A DNA stretch of 6,923 nucleotides. It comes from Prevotella sp. UBA3837 (GTDB taxonomy: Bacteria > Bacteroidota > Bacteroidia > Bacteroidales > Bacteroidaceae). Below are positions 5,709-6,923 of the stretch, one piece after another. Numbering within the stretch: the stretch's first letter is position 1; every line of letters starts with the position of its first letter. The stretch lies in assembly GCA_002392835.1 (NCBI GenBank), contig DGHX01000186.1, forward strand, positions 1 to 6,923, in the 5' to 3' direction. The position numbers and the translations under genes are program-made. The notes beneath the pieces are model-generated. The model ran no database searches. It was not told where the DNA came from and was given only the letters and a program-made list of their open reading frames with translations.

Positions 5709-6923
5709 ATGAGTCCTATCCTAAGCATTATCATTGCTGCGGCCGCGCTTATCATCGGCGTGGCCTGCGGATACTTCCTATTCCTCAAGGTCATCAAGGG
5801 GAAGTACAACGACATGATTGACGCAGCCAACAAGGAGGCTGACGTCATCAAAGAGAAGAAACTGCTCGAAGTAAAGGAGAAATTCCTCAACAAGAAGAGC
5901 GAGCTGGAGAAAGAGGTGCAGCAGCGCAACCAGCACATCCAGCAGAGTGAGAACAAGCTGAAGCAGCGCGAGATGCAGCTCAACCAGCGTCAGGAAGAGT
6001 TGGGCCGCCGCAAGAACGACCTGGACAACCAGCAGACACGCATCGAGAACGAGAAGAAGGCCCTGGCCCTGAAGCAGGATGAGCTGGGCAAGATGCAGCA
6101 GAAGGAGCGCGAGAAGCTGGAAGAACTCAGCGGCCTGAGCGCCGAGGAGGCCCGCAACCGCCTGGTGGAGAGCCTGAAGGACGAGGCCAAGACGGCTGCT
6201 GCCAGCTATGTGAACGAAATCATGGACGAGGCCAAGCTCAACGCCAACGCCCAGGCCAAGAAGATTGTAATACAGACCATCCAGCGCGTGGCCACTGAGA
6301 CGGCCGTCGAGAACAGCGTCTCGGTGTTCCACATCGACAACGACGACGTGAAGGGCCGCGTCATCGGCCGCGAGGGCCGTAACATCCGTGCCCTGGAGGC
6401 TGCCTGCGGCGTGGAGATCGTGGTCGACGACACCCCCGAGGCCATCGTCATCAGCGGCTTCGACCCCGTGCGCCGCGAGACCTGCCGTCTGGCCCTGCAC
6501 CAGCTGGTGGCCGACGGACGCATACACCCCGCACGCATCGAGGAGGTGGTGCAGAAGGTGAAGAAGCAGCTCGACAACGAGATCATCGAGACGGGCAAGC
6601 GCACCGCCATCGACCTGGGCATACACGGCCTGCACCCCGAGCTCATACGCATCATCGGTAAGATGAAGTACCGCTCCAGCTACGGCCAGAACCTGCTGCA
6701 GCACGCCCGTGAGACGGCCAACCTGTGTGCCGTCATGGCCGCTGAGCTGGGCCTGAACCCGAAGAAGGCCAAGCGCGCCGGACTGCTGCACGACATAGGC
6801 AAGGTGCCCGACGAGGAGAGCGAGATGCCTCACGCACTCTACGGCGCTAAGATTGCCGAGATGTACAAGGAGAAGCCCGACATCTGCAATGCCATCGGCG
6901 CCCACCACGACGAGATGGAGATG
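5709..6923 (+). CDS. rny: Ribonuclease Y, N-terminal 405 residues (runs off the window)
   Basis: RNase Y is a membrane-anchored endoribonuclease that starts mRNA decay in many bacteria. The frame is open from the ATG at 5709 to the window edge and covers 405 residues, roughly four-fifths of the usual length of about 510-520. Domains in order: an N-terminal membrane helix (about 4-27, ILSIIIAAAALIIGVACGYF), a long charged coiled coil (about 30-150), a KH RNA-binding domain with GRVIGREGRNIRALE (216-230), and an HD phosphohydrolase domain. In the HD domain, likely metal ligands are His332, the motif LLHDIGK with His361 and Asp362, and His399/His400 near the edge. It follows zapA by 46 bases with no promoter match, so it is probably in the same transcript. 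The C-terminal part is cut only by the window. The identification is secure. Confidence 0.95.
   Translation, partial: MSPILSIIIAAAALIIGVACGYFLFLKVIKGKYNDMIDAANKEADVIKEKKLLEVKEKFLNKKSELEKEVQQRNQHIQQSENKLKQREMQLNQRQEELGRRKNDLDNQQTRIENEKKALALKQDELGKMQQKEREKLEELSGLSAEEARNRLVESLKDEAKTAAASYVNEIMDEAKLNANAQAKKIVIQTIQRVATETAVENSVSVFHIDNDDVKGRVIGREGRNIRALEAACGVEIVVDDTPEAIVISGFDPVRRETCRLALHQLVADGRIHPARIEEVVQKVKKQLDNEIIETGKRTAIDLGIHGLHPELIRIIGKMKYRSSYGQNLLQHARETANLCAVMAAELGLNPKKAKRAGLLHDIGKVPDEESEMPHALYGAKIAEMYKEKPDICNAIGAHHDEMEM

Noticed and set aside
5778..6908. A 376-codon open frame on the minus strand opposite rny
   Set aside because: It lies wholly antisense to a secure RNase Y gene. Its product is a leucine/valine/histidine-rich sequence typical of the reverse complement of GC-rich codons, with no recognisable domain.

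Overview
The window looks like chromosomal DNA from a Bacteroidales bacterium, most likely Prevotella or a close relative. Three start regions carry the Bacteroidetes -7 promoter box TAnnTTTG (TATCTTTG or TACCTTTG) about 18-28 bases before an ATG. Convincing Shine-Dalgarno sequences are absent. The L20, RmlA, ZapA and RNase Y proteins are of Bacteroidetes type. The genus is inferred from general familiarity, not from a search.

Layout. Bases 1-75 (+) are the last 24 codons of rplT (ribosomal protein L20), followed by a strong hairpin at 99-139 that separates it from a convergent minus-strand unit. That unit, transcribed from about 4086 down to 157, holds rfbA/rmlA (dTDP-glucose synthesis), a large polysaccharide co-polymerase/tyrosine autokinase of the Wzc type with 13 tyrosines in its tail, and a small HAD-fold hydrolase of the BT0820 type. 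Gaps of 47 and 30 bases suggest one operon for surface polysaccharide precursor supply, export control and possibly dephosphorylation. No glycosyltransferase, Wza-type exporter, flippase or polymerase gene lies in the window.

A 184-base divergent intergenic region separates rfbA from a plus-strand gene of unknown function (4249-4875). Its two promoters sit in a near-perfect 31-base inverted repeat with an 85-base spacer. After the unknown gene comes a 166-base gap with purine-rich and pyrimidine-rich low-complexity arms and a new promoter. This drives a plus-strand set: a small coiled-coil protein (5042-5338), zapA (5360-5662) and rny (5709 to beyond the edge). The set joins FtsZ-ring assembly factors with membrane-anchored RNase Y.

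The genes are ordinary housekeeping and envelope genes. I see no CRISPR array, phage, insertion sequence or tRNA. The best leads are noncoding: the mirrored promoter repeat, the short purine repeats that begin at the stop codons of three genes, and a 15-base palindrome across the zapA stop codon. The 208-residue unknown protein and the rfbA-kinase-HAD grouping are the best protein-level leads.
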